DNA of 64,000 bases from Thermoplasmata archaeon (GTDB lineage Archaea; Thermoplasmatota; Thermoplasmata; Thermoplasmatales; Thermoplasmataceae). Below are positions 43,660-53,060 of the stretch, piece by piece. Location of the stretch: positions 1 through 64,000 of the forward strand of contig JAJYRA010000025.1 in assembly GCA_021794355.1 (NCBI GenBank), written 5' to 3'. The position numbers and the translations under genes were made by a program. Under the pieces are notes generated by a model, which saw only the letters and a list, made by a program, of their open reading frames with translations, ran no database searches and was not told the origin of the DNA. Position 1 is the stretch's first letter. The number at the start of each line of letters is the position of its first letter.

Positions 43660-45042
43660 ATGATTGAAATAATGGACAAAGTAATGGAAAAATTATCAAA
43701 AAAAGCGAAGTACTCAGAAGTCAGATACATGTCAAGTGAATCTGTTCAAGCATCCATGAGAAACTCAGAATTCATGGGAGAAGGCAGTTCCTCGGGAGAG
43801 GGCATAGCCATAAGGGCCCTGAATAATTCCATTTCCATGGGCTTTATTTCATCCTTTGACATGGAAAAATTAGATGTAATTATTGACCGTGTTTTGAAAA
43901 ACAGTATGAAAACAGGTAGAAATAAACTTGACACCTCCGGAGGAATACGGGATAAATGGGAAGCCACGGGAAAACATAGAGTGGAAGATTTACAGAGTTC
44001 AGACAGGATAGAAATAATGAAGGGTGCTGATGAACTCATGAAGTCCCACGAACTCTCCGTGAGGGTGAATTACATCCATCACAAGAATATAAGGGAAATA
44101 TTTGAGAACTCTTCCGGAAGCCTTATAGAATCAGCCTATTCCAGAATAGGATATTTCATGGTTGGTGGTTACAAGGATGCCAATTCATTTGAGCAGATAT
44201 ACAGGCAGTTCGGTACAACGGGTGGAATGGAAAGTTTTGATGAACTGGAGGTTGAACAGAAAATAAGGGATACAGTGGGGAATCTCAAGGTCATATCCTC
44301 CTCTCCAGCTGCAAAACCTGGGAAATATGATGTTGTTATAAGTCCGGAGATCGCTGGAATTGTGGCCCATGAATCATGCGGACACCCCACGGAGTGGGAC
44401 AGGATTACGGGAAGAGAAGGTTCCCTTGCAGGAGAGTCTTTCCTTACCGGAAAGAAATACCCGTTTAAGGTTGGATCTGAAGTGGTTAATGTCATTGATG
44501 ATCCCACGGTGAAGGGAAGCTACGGATATTACAGATATGATAATGAAGGAGTAAAGGCAAGGAAACGTTATCTTTACAAGGGTGGAATGACCAATGAATT
44601 TATTCACAGCAGGGAAAGCGCCGCCAACCTGGGGGTTGAACCCAATGGTGGTGGAAGGGCCTCTGACTGGGATATGGAGCCACTGGCCAGGATGAGTACA
44701 ACCTATATTGAACCGGGAGATTTTTCCTTTGAGGAGTTGATCGAGGATGTTAAAAACGGCGTTTACATTAGAACTTATACTGAATGGAATATAGACGACA
44801 TCAGGTTTAATGAAAAATATGTAGGGAGTGAAGCCTATCTCATAGAGAATGGAAAAATAACCGGAAGATTGAGGAAGCCAACCATAGAAACAAATACAAT
44901 CAATTTCTATTCCTCCATAGACGCAGTTTCCAACGAACTGGAGTTCTCTGCGGGAACATGTGGAAAGGGAGATCCAGAACAGGGCGTGGATACGTGGATG
45001 GGAGGCCCCAGTGTAAGATTGAGGAATATCTATATTTCATGA
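43660..45042 (+). CDS. tldD: TldD metalloprotease subunit
   Basis: TldD/PmbA-family zinc protease that unfolds and cleaves short or unstructured peptides when paired with TldE. The metal-binding HExxxH appears as HESCGH in IVAHESCGHPTEWD. 460 residues, typical. It starts 2 nt after the CBS gene and is followed 10 nt later by tldE, so the heterodimer is made from one transcript. Confidence 0.93.
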   Translation: MIEIMDKVMEKLSKKAKYSEVRYMSSESVQASMRNSEFMGEGSSSGEGIAIRALNNSISMGFISSFDMEKLDVIIDRVLKNSMKTGRNKLDTSGGIRDKWEATGKHRVEDLQSSDRIEIMKGADELMKSHELSVRVNYIHHKNIREIFENSSGSLIESAYSRIGYFMVGGYKDANSFEQIYRQFGTTGGMESFDELEVEQKIRDTVGNLKVISSSPAAKPGKYDVVISPEIAGIVAHESCGHPTEWDRITGREGSLAGESFLTGKKYPFKVGSEVVNVIDDPTVKGSYGYYRYDNEGVKARKRYLYKGGMTNEFIHSRESAANLGVEPNGGGRASDWDMEPLARMSTTYIEPGDFSFEELIEDVKNGVYIRTYTEWNIDDIRFNEKYVGSEAYLIENGKITGRLRKPTIETNTINFYSSIDAVSNELEFSAGTCGKGDPEQGVDTWMGGPSVRLRNIYIS

Positions 45043-45052
45043 GGTACAAAAA

Positions 45053-46357
45053 ATGGTAAATATTGAACTTATTAGGAAAAAAATCTCAAAGATGGAACTG
45101 GATTCCTACGTATTGAGGGTTATAAAAACAGAAACTGAACAGATAAGATTCTCGAACAACAGTGTGGATCTGAGAAATTTCTGGGAAAATGAGGGGATTT
45201 CTATTTTTATGCACAGAGGAAAGAAGATCACTGAACTGAGTCTGGATAATGATCTGGAAATTGATAAAAAAATAGAAAATAGTTACCGGGCGATGCTGAA
45301 GGGGGAAGATTCCACCTCATTCAATGGTATCAACACTGAGAAGTACAGTTCAATGGAAAAGATCAGGCCAAGGGAAGAGTCTGTAGATCTGGATCAGATT
45401 GTAAGTGCATGTATAGATGGTGGCTCAAGGGGCGGTTCAGAAAGAACTACGGGACTTGCATACAGAACCTACAGTGATGATCTCATAATTACACCTTTCA
45501 ATGAACATCATGTCACCTATGACGATTTCAACTTTGACGTGCGAGCCTTCAAGGGAAATAATACGGGCCAGGAAGGTGTGCATTTTTCTTCAACAGTTAA
45601 AGATCCCATTGAAAGGGCAGAAATGGCCGGGGAAGAGGCAGGGAAAACTGCGTCTCTTGATGTAAGAATGATGGACTTTGAGCAGGGAGATTACGAAACT
45701 CTCCTTTCCCCTTATGTAATCGGGAATATATTTTCCTATTGCTCTTCGCTTTTCTCGGCATTCTCCGTTCAGTCAGGAATGAGTTACCTGGATTCCAGCC
45801 TAAATGAAAAAGTGGCCTCTCCTGCACTTACCCTTGTGGACGAACCCATGAATGAATCAGGTTCCAACTTCACAATGTTTGATGACGAGGGAACACCCTG
45901 TTTTAACAAGAAACTGGTTGATTCTGGTGTTTTGAAAAACTTTGTCCACTCCTTTTCCACTGCTGTTACGGCCAGAACAAAAACAACAGGTAACGCAGGT
46001 ATCATTGCTCCTGAACCACTTCAGCTAAGTGCCGAAGGAGGAAACAGATCGGTTGAGGATATAATCCAATCCATCGACTCCGGAATGTACATAAAAAATG
46101 CCTGGTATACGAGATTCCAGGATAACAGAAATGCTGTCTTTTCCACTGTTCCACGGGATGGTATATTTGTTGTTGAAAGAGGGGAGATTGTGGGAAGGAT
46201 AACGGGAATAAGAATAAGCGATTCTTTCAGCAGGATAATTAAAAACATATCAGAAACGTCAAGGGAAAGGAAAAATGTAAAATTCTGGGAGGAGGTTTTT
46301 CCCTCCATAATGCCCTCAGCTCTGGTTCAGGATCTTCATGTAACGAGAGCTTTCTGA
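45053..46357 (+). CDS. tldE: TldE/PmbA subunit
   Basis: Non-metal partner of TldD in the heterodimeric peptidase. 434 residues, same overall fold, no HExxxH. Family segments include FNFDVRAFKGNNTG, TLVDEPMNESGSNFTMFDDEG and AVTARTKTTGNAG. A GAGGTAC ribosome-binding site precedes the ATG. The gene is convergent with the M1 aminopeptidase, 3 nt apart, so downstream peptide degradation genes are clustered. Confidence 0.93.
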   Translation: MVNIELIRKKISKMELDSYVLRVIKTETEQIRFSNNSVDLRNFWENEGISIFMHRGKKITELSLDNDLEIDKKIENSYRAMLKGEDSTSFNGINTEKYSSMEKIRPREESVDLDQIVSACIDGGSRGGSERTTGLAYRTYSDDLIITPFNEHHVTYDDFNFDVRAFKGNNTGQEGVHFSSTVKDPIERAEMAGEEAGKTASLDVRMMDFEQGDYETLLSPYVIGNIFSYCSSLFSAFSVQSGMSYLDSSLNEKVASPALTLVDEPMNESGSNFTMFDDEGTPCFNKKLVDSGVLKNFVHSFSTAVTARTKTTGNAGIIAPEPLQLSAEGGNRSVEDIIQSIDSGMYIKNAWYTRFQDNRNAVFSTVPRDGIFVVERGEIVGRITGIRISDSFSRIIKNISETSRERKNVKFWEEVFPSIMPSALVQDLHVTRAF

Positions 46358-46360
46358 GAA

Positions 46361-48736
46361 TTATTCATTATTCATTTTGATGTATATATTTAAATATTCC
46401 AAACCTTTCCTTGTTCCGGTGATCCAAGACGGTTTTTCTGTTCTTGCTATATATTCCCTGATCCTTTTTTCATCATGAAGTCCCAGATATGGTATCATGA
46501 ATTCCTGAAATCTTGATGTATATCCGGTTCCCTCAAAGAACTTATCAAGGGTATCATTTATTTCATCTATTTTTTCCAGGATGTATTCCCTGTTCTGTTC
46601 CTCAGTGGCTGCAGCGTAAATGGCCCTGAAAGAATCCTGTTTCTTGATCTTTCCCTCTTTTATGAGGTCCCACACCTTTGAAAGATTTTCCCCTCCCTTC
46701 AGGTGTCCCATTGCACCTATTATCTTTACCTTGTCCTCGTCCACATCCAGTTCCTGAAGTTTCTGTAAAAGTCCGCTAAAGTCGTTGGCAATTATGGCAT
46801 AGGAATAGGCAATAGATTGCCTTTCATCGGGAGATATCTTCTGAAAGTCCCGGAATCTTGAAGATGCCATTCTGGCATATTCAATATCTATGAGTGAAAG
46901 TGCGGATTGTATGGTTCCCCTGATGACAGTTGTGTTTATGGTCTCCCCTTCCTTCTTCTCTCCAAGGTCGTTGAGTTTCCGTCTCAGGTATTTAATGGCG
47001 AATTCATCTATTCTCCTTGAATTGTGCATTATGCTGTGAAGGTTCAGGACAATTCCTGTTATCTCATCCATGAGTATGAATTCCCTGTCTTCTGCAAAGA
47101 GTTCCATTATACCAATTAACTGATCCAGTTTAATCTTTCCAGAATAAAACAGGGCGTTGTAGTCTGATATGAGCCCCCATTTGGAGAATTTATCCATACT
47201 TGGTATATTGCTCCTTATGAGATTTATAAGTTCGTCATCATATTTAATTCTATAAAATCCACTCCTGTTGCTATTAATATATTTGAAATCAGCCATGGGG
47301 ATATCCATTTTCTGATGTTCCATGAGAATGGATTCTGTCCTGTCTGAATAAACCACGGTAAGTGGCACTGGCCATGTACTGTCCTCGGGACTGCTATCAA
47401 GGAAAAACCTCGTCTGGTGAAGCCTGATCTTGTCCCCATTCCTGGATGCTTCTATGACAGGATAGCCCGGTTTTGTTATCCACGCATCCATAATTTTTGA
47501 AACAGGCTTTTTGGACACTTTCTCTATGGATGTCCACAAATTTTCTCCCACTGCATTTCCGAAACTGTGTTCCTTAAGATAATTCCTAACGCCGTCCCTG
47601 AAATTTTCTTCACCAACGTAGGCTTCTATCATTCTCAGGATACTTGAGCCCTTTCCATAACTTATTTCATCAAAAATTTGCGATATTTCATCTGGGTTCT
47701 TCACTTCCACGTGAATTGGATGCGTATTTCTGAGACTGTCTCCAACCATGGCGCCACCGGTTTCGTCAGTAACCATTTCACCCATTATTTCCCAATCGGG
47801 GTGTTTTGATTCCAGTGCCTTGTAACTCATAAATGTTGCAAAGCTCTCATTCAACCATAGATCGTCCCACCATTTCATTGTGACAAGATCACCAAACCAT
47901 TGGTGGGCCAGTTCGTGGGAGATTACTTCATCAACCCTCTTGACTATTCTTGAGCTGGTGCTATCGTTTACCATCAGCTCTATTTCCCTGAAGGTTATGG
48001 CTCCCCAATTTTCCATGGCTCCGAATGCAAATTCTGGGACAGCTATGAGGTGAAGCTTTGGAAGCTGGTATTTAATATTGAAATAGTCCTCGAAATATGA
48101 CAGTGTGTCTGAAGCCATCTTTATGGGAATCTGGCTGGCTTTGAATTTGCCTCTGGCTGAAGCCAGGTATACCGGCTTTTCTTCATGCCTGCCCTCAACC
48201 ACATCATATCTGGAAACGCCCAGATAAAGGAGATAGGTGGACATTCTCGGGGTGTTCTGGAAAGTGATTATGGTCCTCCCCTGCCTACCCTCAATGGTTT
48301 CGGGTGGCATGTTTGAGATGCCATCATAGTCCGAAGGTATGTCCAGTGTTACCGTAAATTCCGCTTTAAAATCGGGATTATCCATGCATGGAAATGCATA
48401 TCTTGCTCCTGTCGCCTCAAATTGTGTGCTGACAAAGATAAAATCCTTTTCCTTTGAGTAGTAAATACCATTCAAACTTTCATCAATCTTTCCTGAAAAG
48501 TAAATTTCAAGCTCAAACTTCCCGGAATGTGGATTCAGCGCCTTCACAATCTGCTCCTTGCCATTAATTTCAAAAGGTTCCTCCTTTCCGTTCACCTTGA
48601 AACTTTCGATGACGATTCCTGAACAATTAAGCCATATGGAATCACCTGATTCACCTGAAATTTTTTCATGACCCCGGAATATGAATTTTTCCACGTCAAT
48701 TTCGTAATATATATTATAACTCGATATTTCTTTCAT
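46361..48736 (-). CDS. M1-family zinc aminopeptidase (tricorn-interacting-factor-like)
   Basis: Releases N-terminal amino acids from peptides. Exopeptidase motif GAMEN at 239-243 and zinc motif HELAHQWFGD from 274 with the distal Glu-297 in LWLNESFA. 791 residues in four-domain M1 layout; sequence length and architecture match tricorn-interacting factors F2/F3 of Thermoplasma. No signal peptide, so cytosolic. Head-to-head with sua5, 48 bp between starts. Confidence 0.95.
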   Translation of the reverse strand: MKEISSYNIYYEIDVEKFIFRGHEKISGESGDSIWLNCSGIVIESFKVNGKEEPFEINGKEQIVKALNPHSGKFELEIYFSGKIDESLNGIYYSKEKDFIFVSTQFEATGARYAFPCMDNPDFKAEFTVTLDIPSDYDGISNMPPETIEGRQGRTIITFQNTPRMSTYLLYLGVSRYDVVEGRHEEKPVYLASARGKFKASQIPIKMASDTLSYFEDYFNIKYQLPKLHLIAVPEFAFGAMENWGAITFREIELMVNDSTSSRIVKRVDEVISHELAHQWFGDLVTMKWWDDLWLNESFATFMSYKALESKHPDWEIMGEMVTDETGGAMVGDSLRNTHPIHVEVKNPDEISQIFDEISYGKGSSILRMIEAYVGEENFRDGVRNYLKEHSFGNAVGENLWTSIEKVSKKPVSKIMDAWITKPGYPVIEASRNGDKIRLHQTRFFLDSSPEDSTWPVPLTVVYSDRTESILMEHQKMDIPMADFKYINSNRSGFYRIKYDDELINLIRSNIPSMDKFSKWGLISDYNALFYSGKIKLDQLIGIMELFAEDREFILMDEITGIVLNLHSIMHNSRRIDEFAIKYLRRKLNDLGEKKEGETINTTVIRGTIQSALSLIDIEYARMASSRFRDFQKISPDERQSIAYSYAIIANDFSGLLQKLQELDVDEDKVKIIGAMGHLKGGENLSKVWDLIKEGKIKKQDSFRAIYAAATEEQNREYILEKIDEINDTLDKFFEGTGYTSRFQEFMIPYLGLHDEKRIREYIARTEKPSWITGTRKGLEYLNIYIKMNNE

Positions 48737-48753
48737 ATAAATCCATAGAATGA

Positions 48754-48764
48754 TTATATATAAA
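48754..48764. promoter_or_regulatory. shared TATA element between M1 aminopeptidase and sua5
   Basis: TTATATATAAA lies centred 26 nt before the sua5 ATG (48785) and 23 nt from the M1 ATG (48736) on the other strand. It is near-palindromic, so a single element could serve both divergent genes. Confidence 0.45.
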
Positions 48765-48784
48765 ACGATTAAGGTAGGAATTCG

Positions 48785-49771
48785 ATGAGTCTGATCATCC
48801 GTATCCAGTGTAATAACATGAATGAGGAAAAGCTTAGACCTGGTGTTGAAACACTTAAGTCCGGTGGTACAGTGGTATTTCCAACGGAGACTGTATATGG
48901 ACTAGGGGCCGATGCAACCTCTGATGATGCATGCATGAAAATCTTCAATGCTAAGGGTAGACCGGTAGATAACCCGTTAATTGTTCATTTTAGTGATATT
49001 TCAGATTTAGATAAATATACATATTGGAGCCATGTTGCGAAAAGGAAAGAACTTGAAAGGCTCTGGCCCGGACCCCTTACAGTTATAGTGAAAAAGAAGG
49101 ATTTAATATGTGACACTGCCAGTGCCGGACTTCCCACCGTAGGTGTGAGGATCCCGGATTGTAATTTCAGCAGAGAACTCATAAGGAGATGTGGTTCGCC
49201 GGTGGCTGCACCAAGTGCAAATGTTTCGGGAAGGCCAAGCGCCACATCCATTGATCACATATTGGAGGAATTGGGACATAGGGTGGATATTATGTACAGT
49301 GCCGAAAGCCCCAGGTATGGCATAGAATCAACAGTTATACTTCCTGAGGGTAATAAGTGCACAATTCTAAGGCCTGGCGCATACACGGAGGAGGACCTCC
49401 TGAAGATTTTTGACTCCGTGGGATATGCAAGGGTGGGAGAGAAGGTTATGTCCCCTGGAATGAAATACAGGCATTATTCCCCAGAAAAGATTTTGTTCAG
49501 GGCATCTCCAGATCGTATTCTTCAGGAGATTGCGGGAAAAAATGACTTGTTGCCCATAGTTTCAACTGAATTGGGTGAAAAAATTAATGGAAAAAAGCTT
49601 GTCCTGGGAAGTGTGAAAGATCCCATCTCCATTTCCAGTAATCTCTATAAATGCTTAAGAGAACTTGACAGATCTTCCCATCGGGGAGGAATTATAGAGG
49701 CTTTCCCTGAAGTGGGATACTTTGTTTCGGTGATGAACAGAGTGAAAAAGGCATCCATTGAACTTGAATGA
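48785..49771 (+). CDS. sua5: L-threonylcarbamoyladenylate synthase (Sua5)
   Basis: Makes threonylcarbamoyl-AMP for the t6A modification of tRNAs reading ANN codons. YrdC domain at the N-terminus with GGTVVFPTETVYGLGADA and APSANVSGRPSAT, linker RVGEKVMSPGMKYRHYSPE and a C-terminal Sua5 domain. 328 residues matches Sua5 rather than short TsaC. ATG 48818 would be the alternative start but a TATA box fits 48785. Confidence 0.94.
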   Translation: MSLIIRIQCNNMNEEKLRPGVETLKSGGTVVFPTETVYGLGADATSDDACMKIFNAKGRPVDNPLIVHFSDISDLDKYTYWSHVAKRKELERLWPGPLTVIVKKKDLICDTASAGLPTVGVRIPDCNFSRELIRRCGSPVAAPSANVSGRPSATSIDHILEELGHRVDIMYSAESPRYGIESTVILPEGNKCTILRPGAYTEEDLLKIFDSVGYARVGEKVMSPGMKYRHYSPEKILFRASPDRILQEIAGKNDLLPIVSTELGEKINGKKLVLGSVKDPISISSNLYKCLRELDRSSHRGGIIEAFPEVGYFVSVMNRVKKASIELE

Positions 49772-50159
49772 TGGGAAATATATTTTTCCGATGTTAAGCA
49801 AGACCTATGGCGGTTATACACAGTTGAGACTATAATTATATTTTGTGTCATTTCTTACGGAAAATACCGGATTTAGAAGGAATTAAAATGTATTATGTAA
49901 TTATCATTTACGCTAACGACTGCAAGAAAACATAAAAGCAAAAGTGAGAAAGAATACTTTGAATCCAGTAGATAAAGTAATTGAAACAAAGTTCAGTAAT
50001 TCATTTTCTAATAATGCATACAATGATGAACTGATGGATAAAGCCGATGAATTGTGAAATTTGAGTAATGCTAGTTAGGAAGGTCCAGTAGAATCAACCA
50101 TCAATTTCCACCATGGTTAACATGAATAATTTTATATAAGGTGAGAAGATTAATTTGAA
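49772..50159. other. 388-bp gap before the helicase-nuclease gene
   Basis: AT-rich with one open frame from 49917 to a TGA at 50056-50058. Its last 36 codons follow a possible GTG at 49944 and encode a charged peptide ending DELMDKADEL. No family recognised; it looks like a gene remnant. The promoter of the helicase lies at the right end. Confidence 0.3.
50131..50139 (+). promoter_or_regulatory. TATA box of the helicase-nuclease gene
   Basis: TTTATATAA centred 25 nt before ATG 50160; leaderless spacing shows the gene has its own promoter. Confidence 0.5.
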
Positions 50160-52748
50160 ATGGGCAAATTATTCCCTGATGATTTCGGCAGATCGAGTCC
50201 TCCTAGTAGTTATCAAGAGATGTGGAATTCGCTTGCTAGAAATAAAAAGAAATTTGAGTATTACAGGGCCCACCAAGGGAAGATTTTGGAAGATTATGAT
50301 AAGATTGACGATGAGGTTAGTGATGTTGCGCTCTGTCTACCTACAGGAACAGGAAAAACTGCCATTGCGCTTAGCATTGCTTATATGAGTCAATTAAGGA
50401 GTGGCTCACGAGTATTGTATCTGAGCCCTAATTACCAGTTGGTTGACCAGATAATCTCAGAGGCTTCTGAACTTGGTATTTCAACGGTCAACTTATGCGG
50501 TAGTTGGGAAAAACTGCCAGAAGGAGAAATTGGGAAATACCAGTCAGGGTTATCAATTGGCGTTGCCACTTACTTCACTCTATTCAATTCAGCACCCCGT
50601 GTTAAAACTCCCGAGTTGATAATATTAGATGATATTCATGCCGCAGCTGAGGCTGTAGGGCATCCTTGGACTCTCTCGATAAAGAAAAAAGACGAGAACT
50701 GTGCTGGATTGTTTGAGAATATTTTTTCACTTTTGAAAAATCAACTAAGCAGAGAACAAATTTCCTTAATAGAAGCTAAACCCAGCAATGAGGAAGGAAC
50801 AGATTTGATTAACTCCAGAGAATGGTTACTTCTTGTTGATAGCTTTGCAGAAATTGTCAATCAGGAGCCTGAGAACCCGGAAGAAAAGCCGTCATGGAGG
50901 TACGCGTGGAAGAAACTGGAACAAAATCTGGAAAGGTGTTTCTGTTTCATCTCTTCTGGAAGGATCACTGTTAGACCTTGGATTTCCCCAACATTTGAGC
51001 TAAATCAATTTGCCAACGCAAAAAGGCGAGTGTACCTGTCAGCCACAATAGATGAATATGGGCATTTAGAACGCATAGTCTCAGTCCAAAATGTCAAGAG
51101 ACTGAGTAACAAGGATGTAGACGTTCCTGGAAGTAGACTCCTATTGGATTTGAACGTGCTTCTTCCTCAAGCCACTTCTGATGAGAATAAAGTCACGTTG
51201 TTTGCTAACAAGGTGAACAAAGTTGTTGTACTAAGCAGGGGAGATTTTGATCAACTTGAACTAAAGGACGCCTTAAGAACAGTGAAATATTCAGGCACAA
51301 TATTAACACCACTTTCTGATAGGATAAGTCAGGATATAGAAACGTTCAAGAAGGCTAACAAGTGCATCTTAATTTTATCAAACAGATATGATGGAATTGA
51401 CTTAGGAAACGGCGTAGCGGATGCAGTGCTCTTGTATAAGTTGCCGTTAGCTGTGAATCAACTTGAGAGATTTACAACCTACCAATGGAAAGCAAAGGAC
51501 GAGGCAGAAGCGAGAGCTAGACACAGAATACATCAGGGAATAGGGCGATGCACCAGAAGAGAATCAGATGAAATCCTGGTCGGTCTAGTTGGATCAGACC
51601 TCACCGAGTTGTTATACAGACCTAGTGTCTTTAAGGCTCTACCTCGTAAACTCAGGGCGGAGATTGATCTATGCAAGACGCTGACCAAACCAGAAAACTT
51701 AGATGAGTTAGTTAATGCATATAAAACAAAATCGGATGAGTGGAAAAGAGTGCTTAATCTCGTGGAGCAGAAACTAAGGAAATATCCGCCTGAGGAACAA
51801 GCAGATAAGAAAATTAGTGAGATCAGTGGTAAATATGTCAAATACAATGAACTGCTTTGGACAAAGAATTACACTGGCGCTTCAGACTTGGCGGCGAAAA
51901 CTGCTCAGGAATTGGTCTCCGGGAACTCTGATTTTAACTCCGCCCCATGGTTTTACCTTGCGAGCGTGTCGGAGGACGTCTCACAATTTTCAGCAACTGG
52001 AAATCCATATTCTGCACAGGGAACTCAGTTCATAGGAGAATCTGTGAGCAGGGCCAGAGGAAGATCATGGTTTGGAGATTTAGACAAGTACGTTTCCCCT
52101 CAGCCAATAATCCCAGAATTGCAATCACAACTGGATAACATTAGGAACTTCTTGCTTAGATTTCAATCACAGACCGCAGCTTTCGTAACTTTCAAGGATG
52201 AAATTTTGCAGAATATTGAAGATAGGAAAGACGGTACAATAAAGAAAGGACTGAGGAACCTAGGGGAATCGTTGGGCTTTGAAGCCATTTCCCCAAATCG
52301 GGATGGAGCTCCAGATTGTGTTTGGAAATTAGGAATGGAGACTGTGGCCATATTCGAAGCAAAGACAGAAAAAAAACCAAATAATCCGCTAAGTATTAAA
52401 GAGATTCGTCAGATATTAAGCATTCCCAAAGAGATTCCTCCAAATGAGAAAATTTCTGTTCCAGAAACAATGCACTGTATCTGTGTTACGGAATCAAAGT
52501 GTGTCGCTGCAGAAGAGATTGTCAGCTTAGAATCATTCCTTGTTTTGAACACGGAAGTTCTTGTCCAGTTCGCAAAAATCTGGCTTAATAGACTCGATTC
52601 GATTCACAGAAAACATCCCTCAGGTATCAACGAATTTAACGGGATGATACAGTCCGTTATAGTTCAATTAAGAGTTCATGGTCAATTGCTTTATAAAGCG
52701 ATGGGGATCGAAAAAGCCTCCAAAGTTTTGAATATATTCAAACAATGA
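50160..52748 (+). CDS. SF2 DExH helicase fused to a PD-(D/E)XK nuclease domain, probable defence protein
   Basis: 862 residues. Helicase core: Walker A PTGTGKTA at 61-68, Walker B variant ILDDIH at 155-160, motif III YLSATID at 292-298, NRYDGIDLGNG near 408-417 and motif VI HQGIGRCTR at 458-466. A helical middle (500-690) follows. The C-terminal part reads GAPDCVWKLGMETVAIFEAKT, i.e. Asp-719 and Glu-733-x-Lys-735 of a PD-(D/E)XK nuclease, with Gln-751 after. Stand-alone bacterial helicases with the same NRYDGID and GRCTR blocks occur near defence genes, as far as I recall. No methylase or partner gene is adjacent. Flanked by gene-poor DNA on both sides. Confidence 0.82.
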   Translation: MGKLFPDDFGRSSPPSSYQEMWNSLARNKKKFEYYRAHQGKILEDYDKIDDEVSDVALCLPTGTGKTAIALSIAYMSQLRSGSRVLYLSPNYQLVDQIISEASELGISTVNLCGSWEKLPEGEIGKYQSGLSIGVATYFTLFNSAPRVKTPELIILDDIHAAAEAVGHPWTLSIKKKDENCAGLFENIFSLLKNQLSREQISLIEAKPSNEEGTDLINSREWLLLVDSFAEIVNQEPENPEEKPSWRYAWKKLEQNLERCFCFISSGRITVRPWISPTFELNQFANAKRRVYLSATIDEYGHLERIVSVQNVKRLSNKDVDVPGSRLLLDLNVLLPQATSDENKVTLFANKVNKVVVLSRGDFDQLELKDALRTVKYSGTILTPLSDRISQDIETFKKANKCILILSNRYDGIDLGNGVADAVLLYKLPLAVNQLERFTTYQWKAKDEAEARARHRIHQGIGRCTRRESDEILVGLVGSDLTELLYRPSVFKALPRKLRAEIDLCKTLTKPENLDELVNAYKTKSDEWKRVLNLVEQKLRKYPPEEQADKKISEISGKYVKYNELLWTKNYTGASDLAAKTAQELVSGNSDFNSAPWFYLASVSEDVSQFSATGNPYSAQGTQFIGESVSRARGRSWFGDLDKYVSPQPIIPELQSQLDNIRNFLLRFQSQTAAFVTFKDEILQNIEDRKDGTIKKGLRNLGESLGFEAISPNRDGAPDCVWKLGMETVAIFEAKTEKKPNNPLSIKEIRQILSIPKEIPPNEKISVPETMHCICVTESKCVAAEEIVSLESFLVLNTEVLVQFAKIWLNRLDSIHRKHPSGINEFNGMIQSVIVQLRVHGQLLYKAMGIEKASKVLNIFKQ

Positions 52749-53060
52749 TTCTTTACAAAACACTTGCGTCGAAACCTTTTGTCAAGAGTCTCCTCAAATA
52801 TGGTTTGAAGGCTTATGCATATAACAGACTCTTTTAGACTCATTAGATACCATGTAAGCCTTGGCGCGAAATGCGATTAGAAAGTTCCAAGATATATAAA
52901 AATAGAATACGGTTCCTTAGCATTGGAAAAATATATTTTCCCAAGTATGAGTGATAAACTCCACCTTCACATTGTTCTTAGAATCCTGTCATGTAATGAA
53001 ATAGTAGGAGATTTTAAAAAAATTTAAATTGATATAATTATAGAGTGTTAAAGGAATTAA
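52749..53060. other. 312-bp gap after the helicase-nuclease gene
   Basis: No convincing gene. A 46-codon stretch without stops (about 52890-53028) has no upstream start and encodes nothing recognised. The AT-rich end (ATAATTATAG near 53033-53042) could be the promoter of the next MFS gene. Confidence 0.3.
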
